NCBI RefSeq assembly: GCF_014269225.2
Contig: NZ_CP077097.1
Span: 4,971,001 to 5,035,000, forward strand
Direction of reading: 5' to 3'
Source of the DNA: Pseudomonas anuradhapurensis
GTDB lineage: Bacteria; Pseudomonadota; Gammaproteobacteria; Pseudomonadales; Pseudomonadaceae
Length of the DNA stretch: 64,000 nt
Positions 49,352 through 60,822 of the stretch are shown here, piece by piece. The notes below the pieces were generated by a model. It searched no databases and was not told the origin of the DNA. It saw only the letters and a program-made list of their open reading frames with translations. The position numbers and the translations under genes were made by a program. The number at the start of each line of letters is the position of its first letter. The first letter of the stretch is position 1.

Positions 49352-49699
49352 TCAGTTGATGATTTCGACCATATCCACATCCACTTCGCGGCTCATCAGG
49401 TGTTTCTCCACCTCACCGGTCAGCTTGACTTTGGTCTTGTCGTTGAATGGCGTCGGCGGCAGGTCTTCATCATCGATTTCCACGGTGATGGTGCCGGTGT
49501 TGTCCTTGAACTCGTACTTGTCGTCGTTGTTGATCTTCTTGGTCACGAAGCCCTGCAACACCACCGGAGTGTCATCGGCAGCATCGTTGGCGGCGGCAAC
49601 AGTGGTGAGCGACTGGGCGCCGGGGCCGGTATAGCTGCCAGCCAGGGCTGCGGTACTGAACAGCGGTACGAAGATCATGGCGAGGTAGCGGGTTTTCAT
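49352..49699 (-). CDS. YgiW/YdeI-family OB-fold stress protein
   Basis: 115 residues. Signal peptide of about 20 (LAMIFVPLFSTAALAGS), then a bacterial OB-fold (BOF) domain: VVLQGFVTKKI, YEFKDNTGTITVEID and VKLTGEVEKHLMSREVDVDMVEI. These periplasmic proteins are linked to stress tolerance (hydrogen peroxide, cadmium, acid), though the biochemistry is unclear. Single gene, minus strand, facing away from hemE with a terminator between. Confidence 0.88.
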   Translation of the reverse strand: MKTRYLAMIFVPLFSTAALAGSYTGPGAQSLTTVAAANDAADDTPVVLQGFVTKKINNDDKYEFKDNTGTITVEIDDEDLPPTPFNDKTKVKLTGEVEKHLMSREVDVDMVEIIN

Positions 49700-49772
49700 G
49701 AGGATCAGGTCCTGTCTGGTTTCGATAGAAGCAGATTAGCGACGATCGCTGAATTAAAACTTAACGCAACAA

Positions 49773-49797
49773 AAAGCCCGGCACTTGGCCGGGCTTT
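49773..49797 (-). terminator. Intrinsic terminator of hemE
   Basis: Perfect 10-bp stem AAAGCCCGGC/GCCGGGCTTT with a 5-nt loop. On the minus strand it is followed by TTTTTG, directly after the hemE stop. Confidence 0.9.
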
Positions 49798-49814
49798 GCC
49801 TTTCAGCGATCAGC

Positions 49815-50879
49815 TCACCGATGGTATTGCGCCGACAGCTCATGCACGGCATTGATGAACACGCCAGCGTGCTCCGGGTCGACTTCCGGTGTGATGCCGT
49901 GGCCCAGGTTGAATACGTGTCCCGTGCCATGGCCGTAACTGGCCAGGATTCGTGCCACTTCCTTGCGGATCGCCTCGGGCTTGGCGTACAGCACGGTCGG
50001 GTCCATGTTGCCCTGCAACGCCACCTTGTCACCCACGCGGCGGCGGGCATCGCCGATCTCGCAGGTCCAGTCCAGGCCCAGTGCATCAGCACCGGCTTCG
50101 GCGATGCTTTCCAGCCACAGGCCGCCATTCTTGGTGAACAGGATTACCGGTACCTTGCGCCCTTCGTGCTCGCGGATCAGGCCGCTGACGATCTTGCGCA
50201 TGTAGGCCAGGGAGAATTCCTGGTAGGCCGCCGCCGACAGGTTGCCGCCCCAGGTGTCGAAGATCTGCACGGCCTGGGCGCCGGCGAGGATCTGGCCGTT
50301 GAGGTAGCTGGTCACCGACTGCGCCAGCTTGTCCAGCAGCAGGTGCAGGGCTTGCGGGTTGTCGTAGGCCATTGCCTTGGTCTTGCGAAAGTCCTTCGAC
50401 GAGCCGCCTTCGACCATGTAGGTGGCCAAGGTCCATGGGCTACCCGAGAAGCCGATCAGCGGCACGCGGCCGTTGAGTTCGCGGCGGATGGTGCTGACCG
50501 CGTCCATCACATAGCCGAGGTCTTTCTGTGGGTCGGGGATCGGCAGCGCTTCGATATCGGCCGGGGTGCTGATGACCTTCTTGAAGCGCGGGCCCTCGCC
50601 GGTTTCGAAGTACAAGCCCAGGCCCATGGCGTCAGGGATGGTGAGAATGTCCGAGAACAGGATCGCCGCATCCAGCGGGTAGCGGTCCAGCGGCTGCAAG
50701 GTAACCTCGCAGGCGAACTGCGGGTTCATGCACAGGCTCATGAAGTCACCGGCCTTGGCGCGGCTGGCGCGGTACTCCGGCAGATAGCGGCCGGCCTGGC
50801 GCATCATCCACACCGGGGTGACGTCTACGGGTTGCTTGAGCAGTGCACGCAGGAAACGATCGTTCTTCAGGGCAGTCAT
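49815..50879 (-). CDS. hemE: Uroporphyrinogen decarboxylase
   Basis: 354 residues, normal HemE length. It removes four carboxyl groups from uroporphyrinogen III to give coproporphyrinogen III in haem synthesis, in the cytoplasm. The two family signatures are present: [16 protein letters not shown] near the N-terminus and [16 protein letters not shown] in the middle, with the catalytic Asp in [10 protein letters not shown]. Adjacent to gltD in Pseudomonas, as here, but separated by a REP doublet. Confidence 0.97.
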   Translation of the reverse strand: MTALKNDRFLRALLKQPVDVTPVWMMRQAGRYLPEYRASRAKAGDFMSLCMNPQFACEVTLQPLDRYPLDAAILFSDILTIPDAMGLGLYFETGEGPRFKKVISTPADIEALPIPDPQKDLGYVMDAVSTIRRELNGRVPLIGFSGSPWTLATYMVEGGSSKDFRKTKAMAYDNPQALHLLLDKLAQSVTSYLNGQILAGAQAVQIFDTWGGNLSAAAYQEFSLAYMRKIVSGLIREHEGRKVPVILFTKNGGLWLESIAEAGADALGLDWTCEIGDARRRVGDKVALQGNMDPTVLYAKPEAIRKEVARILASYGHGTGHVFNLGHGITPEVDPEHAGVFINAVHELSAQYHR

Positions 50880-51003
50880 GTCGGCATCCGGAAAAAAAGT
50901 GCGGGCATTTTCTCAGACGCCAGCGCAAAAGGCACGGTCAGGGCCATGCGTTTTGTCTATTGGATGCCATGGATCAAGCAATCTTGTATACAAAAATGCC
51001 TTT

Positions 51004-51107
51004 GGGGTTGCTTTGCAGCCCATCGCGACACAAGGCCGCTGCTACAGGACATACACGATCCCCTGTAGGAGCGGCCTTGCGTCGCGATGGGCCGCAAAGC
51101 GGCCCCC
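51004..51107. repeat. REP doublet (BIME-like), copy C
   Basis: GGGGTTGCTTTGCAGCCCAT...GGCCGCTGCTACAGG (51004-51048) and its inverted partner CCTGTAGGAGCGGCC...GGGCCGCAAAGCGGCCCCC (51062-51107). It lies between hemE and gltD; the two arms form one long hairpin after the gltD stop. Confidence 0.88.
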
Positions 51108-51116
51108 GAAAATCGA

Positions 51117-52538
<1,422 letters not shown>

Positions 52539-52577
52539 TCAAAACCTCTTTACCGCAGTTGCCAGCCTCAGGCTGCA

Positions 52578-52637
52578 AGCTGCAAGACGATCACTTGAGC
52601 ACGACAGGCCCCGCGCACGGGGCCGTCACTTGCAGCT
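52578..52637. other. Nested inverted repeat between gltB and gltD
   Basis: An outer 9-bp repeat (AGCTGCAAG at 52578-52586, CTTGCAGCT at 52629-52637) encloses an inner 7-bp stem GGCCCCG/CGGGGCC with a 4-nt loop (52607-52624). No T-tract follows. It could stabilise the gltB message end or set subunit ratios. Confidence 0.55.
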
Positions 52638-52641
52638 GTTG

Positions 52642-55600
52642 TTACTGCGGGTTGGCACGGGTGCTGGACAGCAGTTGCTTCAGGTTGGCCGCCTTCGGCT
52701 TGACCAGCCAGAAGCGCCGCACGTAGTCGTCCAGGTTCTCCGAGAGCTCACGCCCCCACTCACTGCCGGTCTCCTCGACGTACTCGGCAAGGACTCGCGC
52801 CAGGTGGCTGCGATAGGCCTCCATCGCTTCACCACTGATTCGCTGGATTTCCACCAGCTCGTGGTTGAGTTTGTCGACGAAGGTGTTGTCCATGTCGAGC
52901 ACGTAGGCGAAGCCGCCAGTCATGCCAGAACCGAAGTTGTAACCGGTCTTGCCCAACACGCAGACAAAGCCGCCGGTCATGTATTCACAGCAGTGATCGC
53001 CAGTGCCCTCGACAATAGCGTGGGCGCCAGAGTTACGCACAGCGAAGCGCTCGCCCGCTGTACCAGCGGCGAACAGCTTGCCACCAGTGGCCCCGTACAG
53101 GCAGGTGTTGCCGACGATGGCGCTGTGCTGGGTTTCGAACGGGCTGCCGGCTGGTGGCACGATGGTGATCTTGCCACCGGTCATGCCCTTGCCGACGTAG
53201 TCGTTGGCGTCGCCTTCCAGGTGCAGGTTCAGGCCCCCGGCGTTCCACACGCCGAAGCTCTGCCCCGCAGTGCCCTTGAAGCGGAAGGTGATCGGCGCTG
53301 CAGCCATGCCCTGGTTGCCATGCAGGCGGGCGATCTCGCCCGACACGCGGGCACCGATGGAGCGGTCGCAGTTGCAGATGTCGAGGCTGAACTCGCCACC
53401 GGCCTGGTCACGGATGGCCGGCATGGCCATTTCGACCATTTTTTCGGCCAGCTCGCCCTTGTCGAACGGCGGGTTCTTGTCCACTTCGCAGAACTGCGGC
53501 TTGTCCGCCGGGATGTGCGAGCTGCCCAGCAGCGGCGACAGGTCGAGGTACTGCTGGCGCTCGGTGTCGCCTGGCAGTACATCGAGCAGGTCGGTACGCC
53601 CGATCAGCTCGCCGAGGCTGCGCACGCCCAGCTTGGCCAGCCATTCACGGGTTTCTTCGGCGACGAAGGTGAAGAAGTTGATCACCATGTCGACGGTGCC
53701 GATGTAGTGGTCCTTGCGCAGCTTGTCGTTCTGGGTGGCCACGCCGGTAGCGCAGTTGTTCAGGTGGCAGATGCGCAGGTACTTGCAGCCCAGGGCGATC
53801 ATCGGTGCAGTACCGAAGCCGAAGCTCTCGGCGCCAAGGATGGCCGCCTTGATCACGTCCAGGCCGGTTTTCAGGCCACCGTCGGTCTGTACCCGGACCT
53901 TGCCGCGCAGGTCGTTGCCGCGCAGGGTCTGGTGGGTTTCGGCCAGGCCCAGCTCCCACGGGGCGCCAGCGTACTTGATCGAGGTCAGCGGCGAAGCACC
54001 GGTACCACCGTCGTAACCCGAGATGGTGATCAAGTCCGCATAGGCCTTGGCCACACCGGCAGCGATGGTGCCGACCCCGGCTTCGGCCACCAGCTTGACC
54101 GACACCAGGGCCTGCGGGTTGACCTGCTTGAGGTCGTAGATCAGCTGGGCCAGGTCTTCGATCGAGTAGATGTCATGGTGCGGTGGTGGCGAAATCAGGG
54201 TCACACCCGGCACCGCGTAGCGCAGCTTGGCGATCAGGCCGTTGACCTTGCCGCCTGGCAGCTGGCCGCCTTCGCCGGGCTTGGCGCCCTGGGCAACCTT
54301 GATCTGCAGCACCTCGGCGTTGACCAGGTATTCCGGGGTCACGCCAAAGCGACCGGTGGCCACCTGCTTGATCTTCGAGCTCTTGATGGTGCCGTAGCGC
54401 GACGGGTCTTCACCGCCCTCACCGGAGTTGGAGCGCGCACCCAGGCGGTTCATGGCCTCGGCCAACGCCTCATGCGCCTCTGGCGACAACGCGCCCAGCG
54501 AAATACCAGCGGAGTCGAAGCGCTTGAGAATGGCCTCCAGCGGCTCGATCTGCTCCAGCGGCAGCGGCTGCTCAGCCACTTTCACCTTCAGCAGGTCGCG
54601 GATCATCGACACCGGGCGCTGGTCGACCAGCGCGGTGTATTCCTTGAACTTGGCGTAGTCGCCCTGTTGCACCGCAGCCTGCAGGGTGTTGACCACGTCC
54701 GGGTTGTAGGCGTGGTATTCGCCACCGTGGACGAACTTCAGCAGGCCGCCTTGCTGGATCGGCTTGCGCGCGCTCCAGGCTTCGGCAGCCAGCAGCTTCT
54801 GGTCGCTTTCCAGGTCTTCGAAGCGCGCACCCTTGATGCGGCTGGACACGCCCTTGAAGCTCAGGCCAACCACTTCCTCGGACAGGCCGATGGCTTCGAA
54901 CAGCTGCGCACCACGGTACGAGGCGATGGTCGAGATGCCCATCTTCGACAGGATCTTCAACAGGCCCTTGGAGATGCCCTTGCGGTAGTACTTGAAGACT
55001 TCGTCCAGGTCGCCCAGCACTTCGCCGGTGCGGATCAGGTCGGCCAGCACTTCGTAGGCCAGGTACGGGTACACGGCCGAGGCACCGAAGCCCAGCAGCA
55101 CGGCGAAGTGGTGCGGGTCACGGGCGGTAGCGGTTTCCACCAGGATGTTGCTGTCGCAGCGCAAGCCCTGTTCGGTCAGGCGGTGGTGCACCGCACCAAC
55201 GGCCAGCGAGGCATGCACCGGCAGCTTGCCCGGGGCGATGTAGCGGTCGCTCAGCACAAGCTGGGTCTTGCCGCTGCGCACCGCTTCTTCAGCCTGGTCG
55301 GCGATATTGCGGATGGCCGCCTCCAGGCCGACGCTCTCTTCATAGTTGAGGTCGATCAGCTGGCGGTCGAAGCCTTCACGCTCCAGGTTCATCAGCGAGC
55401 GCCACTTGGCAGGCGAGATGACCGGCGAGCTGAGGATCACCCGCGAGGCGTGCTCCGGTGACTCCTGGAAGATATTGCGCTCGGCACCGAGGCAGATTTC
55501 CAGGGACATGACGATCGCTTCGCGCAGCGGGTCGATCGGCGGGTTGGTCACCTGGGCGAACTGCTGGCGGAAGAAGTCGTAAGGCGAGCGCACGCGCTGC

Positions 55601-57087
55601 GACAACACCGCCATCGGCGTGTCGTCACCCATCGAACCGACCGCTTCCTGGCCCTGTTCACCCAGCGGGCGCAGTACCTGGTCACGCTCTTCGAAGGTGA
55701 CCTGGAACATCTTCATGTATTGCTTGAGCTGGTCAGCGTCGTAGCTGGCCACGCCCTGGTCGTCGGTCAGCGTCGCCTGGATGCGCGTGGCATGCTGACG
55801 CAGCCAGCGCTTGTACGGGTGGCGCGACTTCAGGCGGTTGTCGATGGCATCGGTATCGAGGATCTGGCCGGTTTCAGTGTCGACGGCGAAGATCTGCCCC
55901 GGGCCGACCCGGCCCTTGGCAATGACGTCCTCTGGCTTGTAGTCCCATACGCCGATTTCCGACGCCAGAGTGATGTAGCCGTTCTTGGTGGTCACCCAGC
56001 GCGCCGGGCGCAGGCCGTTGCGATCGAGCAGGCACACCGCGTGGCGGCCTTCGGTCATGACGATACCGGCCGGGCCATCCCACGGCTCCATGTGCATGGA
56101 GTTGTATTCGTAGAAGGCGCGCAGGTCGGCGTCCATGGTCTCGACGTTCTGCCAGGCTGGCGGTACCAGCATGCGCACACCACGGAACAGGTCGATGCCA
56201 CCGGTAACCATCAGCTCGAGCATGTTGTCCATGCTCGATGAGTCGGAACCGACACGGTTGACCAGCGGGCCGAGTTCTTCGAGGTCGGGGATCAGGTCGT
56301 TGGCGAACTTGGTGCGACGGGCCATGGCCCAGTTGCGGTTGCCGGTGATGGTGTTGATCTCGCCGTTGTGGGCGAGGAAGCGGAATGGCTGCGCCAGCGG
56401 CCATTTCGGCAGGGTGTTGGTGGAAAAGCGCTGGTGGAACACGCAGATCGCGGTTTGCAGGCGCTCGTCACCCAGGTCCGGGTAGAACGCCGCCAGATCG
56501 CGCGGCATCATCAGGCCTTTGTAGATGATGGTCTTGTGCGAGAAGCTGCAGATGTAATGGTCGACGTCGTGCGCGTTGGCCACGGAAGAACGGCGACGGG
56601 CACTGAACAGCTTGATGGCGAATTCCTGGTCGCTCAGCCCTTCGCCACCAATGAATACCTGCTCGATCTGCGGCAGGCGCTCCAGGGCCAGGCGGCCGAG
56701 TACGCTGGTGTCGATCGGCACCTTGCGCCAGCCAACCAGCTTCAGGCCGGCGGCGAGGATTTCGCGGTCCATGTTGGCACGGGCAGCTTCGGCTTTGACC
56801 GGGTCCTGGTTGAAGAACACCATGCCGACGGCATACTGCTTGGGCAGCTCGACGGCGAAGTGCTCCTGGGCCACGGCACGCAGGAACTGATCGGGCTTCT
56901 GCATCAGCAGGCCGCAACCGTCACCGGTCTTGCCGTCGGCGTTGATGCCGCCGCGGTGAGTCATGCAAGTCAATGCCTGCATGGCGGTTTGCAGAAGGTG
57001 GTGGCTCGGTTCGCCCGTCATGTGGGCGATCAGGCCAAAACCACAGTTGTCCTTGAATTCTTCGGGATGGTACAGACCTGTTTTCAT
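52642..57087 (-). CDS. gltB: Glutamate synthase large subunit
   Basis: 1481 residues from ATG 57085-57087; an in-frame extension to 57147 adds 20 unlikely residues. The short propeptide [14 protein letters not shown] precedes the N-terminal nucleophile Cys15 ([12 protein letters not shown]) of the class II amidotransferase domain. A central domain, the FMN-binding synthase domain (about 850-1220; [34 protein letters not shown]) with a 3Fe-4S cluster, and the C-terminal beta-helix domain follow. It works with GltD in ammonia assimilation. A dyad at 57228-57256 upstream may be a control site. Confidence 0.97.
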   Translation of the reverse strand: MKTGLYHPEEFKDNCGFGLIAHMTGEPSHHLLQTAMQALTCMTHRGGINADGKTGDGCGLLMQKPDQFLRAVAQEHFAVELPKQYAVGMVFFNQDPVKAEAARANMDREILAAGLKLVGWRKVPIDTSVLGRLALERLPQIEQVFIGGEGLSDQEFAIKLFSARRRSSVANAHDVDHYICSFSHKTIIYKGLMMPRDLAAFYPDLGDERLQTAICVFHQRFSTNTLPKWPLAQPFRFLAHNGEINTITGNRNWAMARRTKFANDLIPDLEELGPLVNRVGSDSSSMDNMLELMVTGGIDLFRGVRMLVPPAWQNVETMDADLRAFYEYNSMHMEPWDGPAGIVMTEGRHAVCLLDRNGLRPARWVTTKNGYITLASEIGVWDYKPEDVIAKGRVGPGQIFAVDTETGQILDTDAIDNRLKSRHPYKRWLRQHATRIQATLTDDQGVASYDADQLKQYMKMFQVTFEERDQVLRPLGEQGQEAVGSMGDDTPMAVLSQRVRSPYDFFRQQFAQVTNPPIDPLREAIVMSLEICLGAERNIFQESPEHASRVILSSPVISPAKWRSLMNLEREGFDRQLIDLNYEESVGLEAAIRNIADQAEEAVRSGKTQLVLSDRYIAPGKLPVHASLAVGAVHHRLTEQGLRCDSNILVETATARDPHHFAVLLGFGASAVYPYLAYEVLADLIRTGEVLGDLDEVFKYYRKGISKGLLKILSKMGISTIASYRGAQLFEAIGLSEEVVGLSFKGVSSRIKGARFEDLESDQKLLAAEAWSARKPIQQGGLLKFVHGGEYHAYNPDVVNTLQAAVQQGDYAKFKEYTALVDQRPVSMIRDLLKVKVAEQPLPLEQIEPLEAILKRFDSAGISLGALSPEAHEALAEAMNRLGARSNSGEGGEDPSRYGTIKSSKIKQVATGRFGVTPEYLVNAEVLQIKVAQGAKPGEGGQLPGGKVNGLIAKLRYAVPGVTLISPPPHHDIYSIEDLAQLIYDLKQVNPQALVSVKLVAEAGVGTIAAGVAKAYADLITISGYDGGTGASPLTSIKYAGAPWELGLAETHQTLRGNDLRGKVRVQTDGGLKTGLDVIKAAILGAESFGFGTAPMIALGCKYLRICHLNNCATGVATQNDKLRKDHYIGTVDMVINFFTFVAEETREWLAKLGVRSLGELIGRTDLLDVLPGDTERQQYLDLSPLLGSSHIPADKPQFCEVDKNPPFDKGELAEKMVEMAMPAIRDQAGGEFSLDICNCDRSIGARVSGEIARLHGNQGMAAAPITFRFKGTAGQSFGVWNAGGLNLHLEGDANDYVGKGMTGGKITIVPPAGSPFETQHSAIVGNTCLYGATGGKLFAAGTAGERFAVRNSGAHAIVEGTGDHCCEYMTGGFVCVLGKTGYNFGSGMTGGFAYVLDMDNTFVDKLNHELVEIQRISGEAMEAYRSHLARVLAEYVEETGSEWGRELSENLDDYVRRFWLVKPKAANLKQLLSSTRANPQ

Positions 57088-57227
57088 AGACACATTCTCA
57101 CCAGGTTCACCTCTCAACGGAGGTAAATCTCTTTTTTTAACAACCACTTACCATCCACGCCGATCAAACGCCAGCTTTTTGCGGTGGCCATGGAAAACCA
57201 TTGTTGCACAGCGACAGCGATGCTCAC

Positions 57228-57256
57228 AAATTTTCATGTCTCACCATTGAAAATTT
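57228..57256. promoter_or_regulatory. AT-rich dyad upstream of gltB
   Basis: AAATTTTCA (57228-57236) and TGAAAATTT (57248-57256) form a perfect 9-bp inverted repeat with an 11-nt spacer, about 140 bp before the gltB start. The shape fits a dimeric regulator site; the regulator is not known. Confidence 0.5.
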
Positions 57257-57372
57257 ATGTCGCAATTTTGAATGTTTTTACGCCATGTGCCGTGATAGCG
57301 GCTTGGCTCGAGTCTGAAGCGTTTCAGCCGTGACTGCAAGGGAGGCTTTTGGCCGGCAGTCTGGGACAGAAA

Positions 57373-57400
57373 AGCCTGCCGCGCTCAGGCGCAGCAGGCT
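57373..57400 (-). terminator. Terminator of the aroK-aroB-damX unit
   Basis: Stem AGCCTGC-C-GCG against CGC-A-GCAGGCT (10 pairs, one mismatch), 6-nt loop. On the minus strand it is followed by TTTTCTGT. It lies 61 bp after the damX stop. Confidence 0.8.
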
Positions 57401-57460
57401 AGTCGAAGTTCTGTAATCGCTCAGCAACTGGGCAGCGGGGTGTTGCCGCCCGGAAGGTAA

Positions 57461-59089
57461 TCAGCGAGCCGTGGCAAGCTCTTGTTGAACACTGCCGACG
57501 GTACGTGGCCAAGGTTTACCAGCCTGGACCTTCGCTGGCAAGTTCTTGATTGCCGCAACTGCAGCATCGCGGCTGGCGAAGTTGCCGTAGGTGACGACGT
57601 ACAGCGGCTTGCCCTGGAGGTTTTTCTTGAAGTAGCGATAGTCGCCACCCTGGGCCTTGACGAAGGCCTGGGCCGACGCCTCGGAGCTGGTACCGAGGAT
57701 CTGCACCACGTAGTTGCCCGGTTTTTGCCCGGTGTACCAGCCACTGTTGCCACTGCCACCAGTCACCGGCTTCTCGGCAGGTTTGGCGACCGGCTTGGCC
57801 ACGGCGACCTGGGTCGGCGCCGGGGCAGGCTTGGCAGGCGCAACCGGCTTGGCAGGCTGGGTTGCAACAGGTTTAGGCGCAGGCGCAACCGGCTGCGACT
57901 GCACCGGCTGGGCAGGCGCAACGGCAACAGGCTGGGCAGGTACCGGGGCCGGACCTGCCTGCACGCCTTGTGGTGGCGCGATGGTGGTCACGGTAGGCGG
58001 CGGGTTGCCAGGCTGCAGCGCGGTATCACCAGCCGGGCTACCCTCTTCGCCCTCGCCCATGCCTGCGGCCTGGGCCAGCGGCTCGCGCATTACCGGCTGT
58101 GACTGGCCAACCAGTGGCAGCGGCATCGGCTGGGACGAGCCCGAGAACTCGATGGCCGGGTTGCCAGCGTTGCCCTGGCCTTCGCCCAGTGGCAACTGGG
58201 CCTGGGCGACGGGCGCTTCGGCAGGCGCCTTGTCACCTTTCTTGGGCATCAATACCGCGGCCGCAACGGCGACCACGACCACAGCGGACAGTGCGAGCAC
58301 GTGTTTTTTAGGCATCTTGAACCCCATGGATGGTCGCTTGGCCGTCGAGCGGCTGGCGATCATGGCTTCGATCAAAGTGTCACGGGCGACCTGGTTGATG
58401 TTGCCAGGCCAACCGTCAGAGTTTTCATGGATATCGACGATCTGTTCGCGGGTGAACACCTCGATGCCCCGGCCAGCGCCTTCCAGGCGCTGCTCCAGGT
58501 ACTCGCGGGTTTCTTCTTCGCTGTAGGGGGCGAGCTCGATGATGTGGAAGCGTTCTTCCTCGATATTCAGCTCATCCAGCCCGGCAATCAGCGAAGGCTC
58601 ACCGAACAGGAACACATGCGGACGCCCTTCCGGCACGCCAGCGGCCAATTCCAGCAACGCTTGGAGTGCCGACTCGTCGAGTTGTTCCGCATCGTCCACC
58701 AGCAAATACACTTCCTGGCCGGTCAGTGCCAGCTGCACCACCTTGGCCAGGATCGCCTGCATTTCAGGCTGCGCCACGTCCAGGCTCTGTGCGACCTGGC
58801 CAAGTACGCTGGCGGCGTCACTGGCGCCCCGGGCAGAAACCACGACGCTCTGCACCGCCTGCTTGTTGGTGCTGGCCACCAGGGCCTGGCGCAGCAAGGT
58901 CTTGCCGCTGCCCAGCGGGCCGCTGACCACCAGCATCAATTGGCTGTAGCGCGCCAGGTGGTGCAACTGGCCAAGCACGGGCTTGCGCTGGGCCGGAAAG
59001 AACTTGAAGCCGGGCACGCGGGGTGCGAACGGATCGTGGCTCAACTGGTAATGGTCGAGAAAGGCCTCATCGGCATGCAAACTGGTCAT
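57461..59089 (-). CDS. DamX-like AAA/SPOR-domain protein
   Basis: 542 residues. Residues 1-250 are an ExeA-type AAA ATPase domain (Walker A GPLGSGKT, Walker B VYLLVDDAEQ). One membrane segment follows at about 262-281, then a Pro/Ala/Gln-rich periplasmic linker of about 170 residues, and a SPOR domain at the C-terminus (GWYTGQKPGNYVVQILGTSS...). SPOR domains bind denuded glycan strands at the septum, so it is probably a division protein. Enterobacterial DamX lacks an active ATPase, but here the Walker motifs look intact. It lies 15 bp after aroB, as in other Pseudomonas. Confidence 0.88.
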   Translation of the reverse strand: MTSLHADEAFLDHYQLSHDPFAPRVPGFKFFPAQRKPVLGQLHHLARYSQLMLVVSGPLGSGKTLLRQALVASTNKQAVQSVVVSARGASDAASVLGQVAQSLDVAQPEMQAILAKVVQLALTGQEVYLLVDDAEQLDESALQALLELAAGVPEGRPHVFLFGEPSLIAGLDELNIEEERFHIIELAPYSEEETREYLEQRLEGAGRGIEVFTREQIVDIHENSDGWPGNINQVARDTLIEAMIASRSTAKRPSMGFKMPKKHVLALSAVVVVAVAAAVLMPKKGDKAPAEAPVAQAQLPLGEGQGNAGNPAIEFSGSSQPMPLPLVGQSQPVMREPLAQAAGMGEGEEGSPAGDTALQPGNPPPTVTTIAPPQGVQAGPAPVPAQPVAVAPAQPVQSQPVAPAPKPVATQPAKPVAPAKPAPAPTQVAVAKPVAKPAEKPVTGGSGNSGWYTGQKPGNYVVQILGTSSEASAQAFVKAQGGDYRYFKKNLQGKPLYVVTYGNFASRDAAVAAIKNLPAKVQAGKPWPRTVGSVQQELATAR

Positions 59090-59104
59090 TGCGCTGTCAC
59101 AACC

Positions 59105-60202
59105 TCAAAGCTGGGCCACGATCGCGCGGTAATCCGCCGACAACGTGGCCTGTAGAATCTCTTTCGGATAGTCGTCGGTGACTACGGCCTCGCCCATCTG
59201 GCGCAGCAGCACCAGACGCAGACGACCGTCGAGCACCTTTTTGTCGACCGCCATGTGCTCCATGAAATGCGCCGGGGTCATTTCCTGTGGTGGCACCACC
59301 GGCAAGCCTGCGTCCTGCAACAGGCGGATTCCGCGATCGCGCTCGGCCTGGTTGATCCAGCCAAGGCGCATGGACATTTCCAGGGCCATCACCGTGCCCG
59401 CCGCCACGGCTTCGCCGTGCAGCCACACGCCATAGCCCATGTGGGTCTCGATGGCATGCCCGAAGGTATGCCCCAAATTCAGCGTGGCACGCACGCCCGA
59501 CTCGCGTTCGTCGGCCCCCACCACCGCGGCCTTGGCCGCGCAGGAGCGGCGAATGGCTTCGGTCAGCGCTGCCGGGTCGAGGGCACGCAGCGCCTGCATA
59601 TTGTCCTCGAGCCAGGCGAGGAACGGCTTGTCGCAGATCAGGCCGTACTTGATCACTTCGGCCAGGCCGGCGGACAGCTCGCGCGCCGGCAGGGTCTTCA
59701 GGGTGGTGGTATCGATCAGTACCGCATTGGGCTGGTAGAAGGCTCCGACCATGTTCTTGCCCAGCGGGTGATTGATACCGGTCTTGCCGCCTACCGAGGA
59801 GTCGACTTGGGACAACAGCGTGGTCGGCACCTGGATGAAGTCGACACCGCGCTGGTAGCAGGCGGCGGCGAACCCGGCCATGTCACCGATCACACCGCCA
59901 CCCAGGGCAACCACGGTGGTGCGGCGATCGTGACGCGCCGCCAGCAAGCCGTCGAAGATCAGCTGCAGGGTTTCCCAGTTCTTGTGGGCTTCGCCATCGG
60001 GCAACACCACCGGCAGTACCGCATAGGCACCCAGGGTCTGGCTCAGGCGTTCGAGATACAGGGGCGCGACGGTTTCGTTGGAAACGATGGCTACCTGCCG
60101 CCCGGCGATATGCGGTGCCAGCAGCTCGGGCTGGTCCAGCAGGCCTTCGCCAATGTAGATCGGGTAGCTACGCTCGCCCAGGTCGACCTTTAGTGTCTGC
60201 AT
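59105..60202 (-). CDS. aroB: 3-dehydroquinate synthase
   Basis: 365 residues from ATG 60200-60202 (GGGGA upstream; [15 protein letters not shown] is the usual N-terminus). It converts DAHP to 3-dehydroquinate with NAD+ and a divalent metal, step 2 of the shikimate pathway. Motifs: [53 protein letters not shown], and the metal-binding [11 protein letters not shown]. Located between aroK and damX. Confidence 0.97.
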   Translation of the reverse strand: MQTLKVDLGERSYPIYIGEGLLDQPELLAPHIAGRQVAIVSNETVAPLYLERLSQTLGAYAVLPVVLPDGEAHKNWETLQLIFDGLLAARHDRRTTVVALGGGVIGDMAGFAAACYQRGVDFIQVPTTLLSQVDSSVGGKTGINHPLGKNMVGAFYQPNAVLIDTTTLKTLPARELSAGLAEVIKYGLICDKPFLAWLEDNMQALRALDPAALTEAIRRSCAAKAAVVGADERESGVRATLNLGHTFGHAIETHMGYGVWLHGEAVAAGTVMALEMSMRLGWINQAERDRGIRLLQDAGLPVVPPQEMTPAHFMEHMAVDKKVLDGRLRLVLLRQMGEAVVTDDYPKEILQATLSADYRAIVAQL

Positions 60203-60299
60203 GTATCCCCACAATGTGCTTGGGCGCGGCGCCGTTGGGGCGGCCCACGCGGTAACGTTCAACCTCGCCTCGGCGCTGGTGGCCGAGAATAGTCCCGGG

Positions 60300-60818
60300 T
60301 CAACGGGGCGGCAACTGCTGCAAACGCTCGAGAATATCGATCACCACCATGCGTGGCGGCCGCTCGTCGGTTTCCACCACCAGGTCGGCGATTTCGCGGT
60401 ACAGCGGGTCGCGCGTCTCCAGCAAGGAGCGCAAGGTTGCCTCGGGATTGGCCGTGCGCAGCAGGGGGCGATTGCGATCGCGCGCGGTGCGGCCAACCTG
60501 CTGTTCCACCGAAGCATGCAGGTAGATCACCCGGCCACCGCGGCGCAGCGCCTGGCGGTTGGCTTCGCGCATCACGGCGCCACCGCCGGTGGCCAGCACC
60601 ACGCCGTCGAGTGCGCACAGCTCGGCGATCATCGCCTGTTCGCGGTCACGGAAACCCGGCTCGCCTTCCTTGTCGAAAATCCACGGGATGTTGGCGCCGC
60701 AGCGCAGTTCGATTTCCTTGTCGGAATCCTTGAACAGCAGGCGCAGCTCTTTGGCCAATAGGCGTCCGATGGTGCTTTTACCAGCACCCATGGGCCCCAC
60801 AAGTATCAAATTTCGCAC
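60300..60818 (-). CDS. aroK: Shikimate kinase
   Basis: 172 residues. Walker [16 protein letters not shown] near the N-terminus, shikimate-binding DSDKEIE (residues about 32-38) and [11 protein letters not shown] region ARDRNRPLL. It phosphorylates shikimate with ATP. Its start is 4 bp after the pilQ stop, so it is the distal gene of the pilMNOPQ transcript, as is standard in Pseudomonas. Confidence 0.97.
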   Translation of the reverse strand: MRNLILVGPMGAGKSTIGRLLAKELRLLFKDSDKEIELRCGANIPWIFDKEGEPGFRDREQAMIAELCALDGVVLATGGGAVMREANRQALRRGGRVIYLHASVEQQVGRTARDRNRPLLRTANPEATLRSLLETRDPLYREIADLVVETDERPPRMVVIDILERLQQLPPR

Positions 60819-60822
60819 AGAA

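Larger units (their letters stand above)
57088..57460 (-). other. gltB upstream region
   Basis: 373 bp without a gene. From right to left: the damX terminator (57373-57400), a moderately GC-rich stretch, then an AT-rich part (57225-57285) with a 9-bp dyad, and the gltB leader with a run of A/T at 57130-57138. Nothing else was recognised. Confidence 0.5.
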
